Origin: Methylococcaceae bacterium UBA1147
GTDB taxonomy: Bacteria > Pseudomonadota > Gammaproteobacteria > Methylococcales > UBA1147
DNA: 8,785 nt
Reading direction: 5' to 3'
Assembly: GCA_002311315.1 (NCBI GenBank)
Contig: DBZZ01000030.1
Coordinates: 883 to 9,667 of the forward strand
Below are positions 7,098 through 8,785 of the stretch, piece by piece (position 1 is the first letter of the stretch; the number at the start of each line of letters is the position of its first letter). Made by a program: the position numbers and the translations under genes. Below the pieces are notes generated by a model that was not told where the DNA came from, made no database searches, and worked only from the letters and a program-made list of their open reading frames with translations.

Positions 7098-7663
7098 AGG
7101 TTGCCAAAGGTCATTACGAATCTGAAATCTTCCGTGCTGTTGCGCAGCGGAAATGCAATGCTTGCTCCTACCGGGCTAATCGGGCTGTGCCAACGCAATC
7201 CCGTGCCCACCGAAAACCCAAGGTTTTCGATCGACAGTTTGTCGGTAGCACCGCCGAAATCGGCGTAACCGAGTAGGCCAAAATTTTCGTAGACCCGGAT
7301 TTCGGCCTCCAGGGAACTGGTTAGGATAGCTTTGCCCCCGATGATTTTACCGGTCTCTGCGTTCCGAGGGGCAAGTTTCTGGTAGCCGTATCCGCGCACG
7401 CTGCGAGCACCGCCGGCAAAGAAGCGAAACGAATTTGGCAAGGCGCCCGGGTCTTTCGATACGAACAGGTACCCCAGTTGAAGTCTTGACTGGAATCGAA
7501 ACAGACCATTCAGGTACGACTGGAAGAGGGATCCGTTGGTTTCCATGCGGAGTGCGCTGAACCGGGAAATAAGGGGTTCTGCTACGCCTTTGGCACTGAT
7601 CTCAAATGAAAAGCCTTGCGAGGGGTCGGTGACATCGTCCAAGAAGGCCCAGTGCTTGCGACC
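7094..7663 (-). CDS. tamA: TamA C-terminal barrel segment after the TAG
   Basis: The same frame continues directly after the TAG as GRKHWAFLDDVTDPSQGFSF, matching the Omp85 pattern in which a DD..P..G turn precedes barrel strands. It then shows LQLGYLFVSKDPGALPNSFR, FFAGGARSVRGYGYQKLAP (the loop-6 VRGY motif), YADFGGATDK, VGTGLRWHSPISPVG and a terminal FRFVMTFGNL. The first possible start is TTG 7642, giving 182 residues, but there is no signal peptide, so on its own this half cannot reach the outer membrane. All expected landmarks are present and in order, so no other lesion is visible in this half. Confidence 0.83.
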   Translation of the reverse strand, partial: GRKHWAFLDDVTDPSQGFSFEISAKGVAEPLISRFSALRMETNGSLFQSYLNGLFRFQSRLQLGYLFVSKDPGALPNSFRFFAGGARSVRGYGYQKLAPRNAETGKIIGGKAILTSSLEAEIRVYENFGLLGYADFGGATDKLSIENLGFSVGTGLRWHSPISPVGASIAFPLRNSTEDFRFVMTFGNL

Positions 7664-7666
7664 CTA
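7664..7666 (-). other. premature in-frame TAG in tamA
   Basis: The minus strand reads NQYLSL, TAG, GRKHWAFLDD with barrel-type sequence on both sides. As in tamB, CAG (Gln) to TAG is the simplest single change. No base gain or loss is needed, so this is a pure substitution. Confidence 0.78.
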
Positions 7667-8785
7667 GAGGCTAAGGTACTGGTTGACTGTGCGACTGGCA
7701 GATTCACTCGAAAAGCGCTCCATGTAGAAAGCCAGATCAGCGGTGAACTCAGCGTTCTTGTCGGTACTGTCGTTGTAGCCCGCCCCCAGATTGACCAATT
7801 TCTGGACGTCATCCGGAAGCGTCCGCGTCTGGGCGGTCGCGTAGATCTTGTACGATCGATTTCCGGGATTGGTCAACGGGACCCGGTAAACTCCCTTGAT
7901 GATCCGTTGTCTCAGGTCGGCCTGTATGTCGGAGGTCAAGGAGTGTGCCATACCAAAGACGTTGTAGCGCTTGAAGCTCAGACGGCCTCTGGGGCCGAAA
8001 TCGGTGGCGTATCCGCCAGCGAGTTTTACCGAATACGGTTCGTAGGATTTGACCCTGAGGATAATCGGTATCCGGTCTTCTTCGGCATGGACAGGGTCTG
8101 CGTCCACCGAAACACTGGCAAAAAAGCCCGATTTCCGGACGGATCGATATAGCTTCAGCAGTTTCGGATGAAAGAAATAATCGCCGGGCCGAAAAGTTAT
8201 CCATTCCTGGTACATATCCTCGGGATAATCGGCACCGCCCTTGATGACGAGCGGGCCGAACCGGTAGCGCAGGCCTTCGTCAATTTCGATCTGAATCTCG
8301 GCGCTCCGGTTGTCGTCGACAATGTTGGCTTGGGTGGCGACGAATCGAGCTTTCAAGTAACCAGCCTTCAGAAGGGTCTTCAAGACATTTTGTTTTGCGT
8401 CCTGGTAGACTTGATGGGTGAATCTCTGGCCCTTCGTTAGCGCAAAAACCGTGGTAAGGAGGTTCAAACCTTCGTTGGTTCTGGCACCTAGATGGATTGC
8501 ACTGACGTTCACCGGGTCGCCCGGTAGGAGGCGAAAGTCGACACCATCAGGATGGATTTGGCTTTGCACAAGCCCGGCGTAGTAGCCATGGTAATGAAGG
8601 ACTTTCAGTATGGCCTTGCGGGCTTTGGCGAGCTTTTTTCGGAACCCCTGCCCGCCGGTTTCGTCTTGACGGGCAAGTTCCTCCAGTGCAGGCTCTTGTT
8701 CGACGATCTGGATGACTTGTTCATCAGCCCCGCTGTAGCTAAGGGTGATCGATCGGGCCGGTTGACTGAAAGCACTTAGAAACAG
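7664..8785 (-). CDS. tamA: TamA N-terminal segment: POTRA domains and first barrel strands (start outside window)
   Basis: The frame runs from the right edge to TAG 7666-7664, 373 residues. It holds the end of a probable signal peptide, three POTRA domains (POTRA2 near VSAIHLGARTNEGLNLLTTV to EIQIEIDEGLRYRFGPLVIK; POTRA3 through RPGDYFFHPKLLKLYRSVRK to IPIILRVKSY) and the first strands of the barrel up to VNQYLSL. Without the remaining strands and the C-terminal strand that the BAM machinery recognises, the product could not form a closed barrel and would probably be degraded in the periplasm. Normal start codon and promoter lie outside the window. Confidence 0.87.
   Translation of the reverse strand: MFLSAFSQPARSITLSYSGADEQVIQIVEQEPALEELARQDETGGQGFRKKLAKARKAILKVLHYHGYYAGLVQSQIHPDGVDFRLLPGDPVNVSAIHLGARTNEGLNLLTTVFALTKGQRFTHQVYQDAKQNVLKTLLKAGYLKARFVATQANIVDDNRSAEIQIEIDEGLRYRFGPLVIKGGADYPEDMYQEWITFRPGDYFFHPKLLKLYRSVRKSGFFASVSVDADPVHAEEDRIPIILRVKSYEPYSVKLAGGYATDFGPRGRLSFKRYNVFGMAHSLTSDIQADLRQRIIKGVYRVPLTNPGNRSYKIYATAQTRTLPDDVQKLVNLGAGYNDSTDKNAEFTADLAFYMERFSSESASRTVNQYLSL

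Larger units (their letters stand above)
7094..8785 (-). pseudogene. tamA: tamA, nearly complete in window: interrupted by in-frame TAG
   Basis: TamA is an Omp85-family outer-membrane barrel with three periplasmic POTRA domains and pairs with TamB. The frame is open to the window edge and gives 563 codons before the stop, against 577 residues in E. coli TamA, so only the first part of the signal peptide is missing; its end is probably in LFLSAFSQPARS. POTRA domains cover residues about 12-90, 93-173 and 174-250 of the visible part, followed by the barrel beginning at YSVKLAGGYATDFGPRGRLS. The Omp85 signature VRGY is at about 463-466, and the protein ends FRFVMTFGNL. A TAG at visible codon 374 (7664-7666) lies inside the barrel. 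The stop TGA at 7096-7094 overlaps the tamB ATG. BamA is excluded because only three POTRA domains are present and tamB follows. Confidence 0.87.

Noticed and set aside
7094..8785. BamA instead of TamA
   Set aside because: Only three POTRA domains, about 577-residue total length and an overlapping tamB all point to TamA.

Overview
The window looks like part of a Gammaproteobacterial (at least Proteobacterial) chromosome in which most non-essential genes are damaged. The lineage call rests on a TamA/TamB operon, an Lnt apolipoprotein N-acyltransferase and a HAMP-GGDEF signalling protein. It is an inference from family distribution; no rRNA or other marker is present to fix the taxon.

Layout on the + strand: (i) bases 1-678 hold the 3' part of a HAMP-GGDEF diguanylate cyclase gene that enters from the left edge and seems to end prematurely, with a plausible out-of-frame tail at 675-770. 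(ii) Roughly 771-1306 is an A+T-richer stretch without a recognisable gene. (iii) 1307-1762 is a cyclophilin-like (TM1367 type) gene interrupted by an in-frame TGA. (iv) 1774-3318 is a complete lnt gene with its Glu-Lys-Cys catalytic triad. On the - strand, converging on lnt: (v) tamA (8785 down to 7094), almost complete in the window but interrupted by an in-frame TAG. (vi) tamB (7097 down to 3380), joined to tamA by a 4-base ATGA overlap and interrupted by one frameshift and one in-frame TAG.

TamA (outer-membrane Omp85 barrel) and TamB (inner-membrane-anchored periplasm-spanning protein) act together as the translocation and assembly module of the cell envelope. Lnt finishes lipoprotein acylation at the inner membrane. 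All three therefore belong to envelope biogenesis. The GGDEF protein would make cyclic di-GMP.

The striking signal is the pattern of lesions. Four clear disruptions (three premature stops and one frameshift) fall in the cyclophilin-like gene, tamA and tamB, with a possible fifth at the end of the GGDEF gene, while lnt, essential in E. coli, is intact. Each premature stop can be explained by a single transition. Recent genome erosion, as in a host-restricted lineage, is the simplest reading. Consensus errors or amber-codon recoding are alternatives: both in-frame stops in the tam operon are TAG, and all recognised gene ends in the window are TGA. I saw no CRISPR array, tRNA, rRNA, insertion sequence or defence system.
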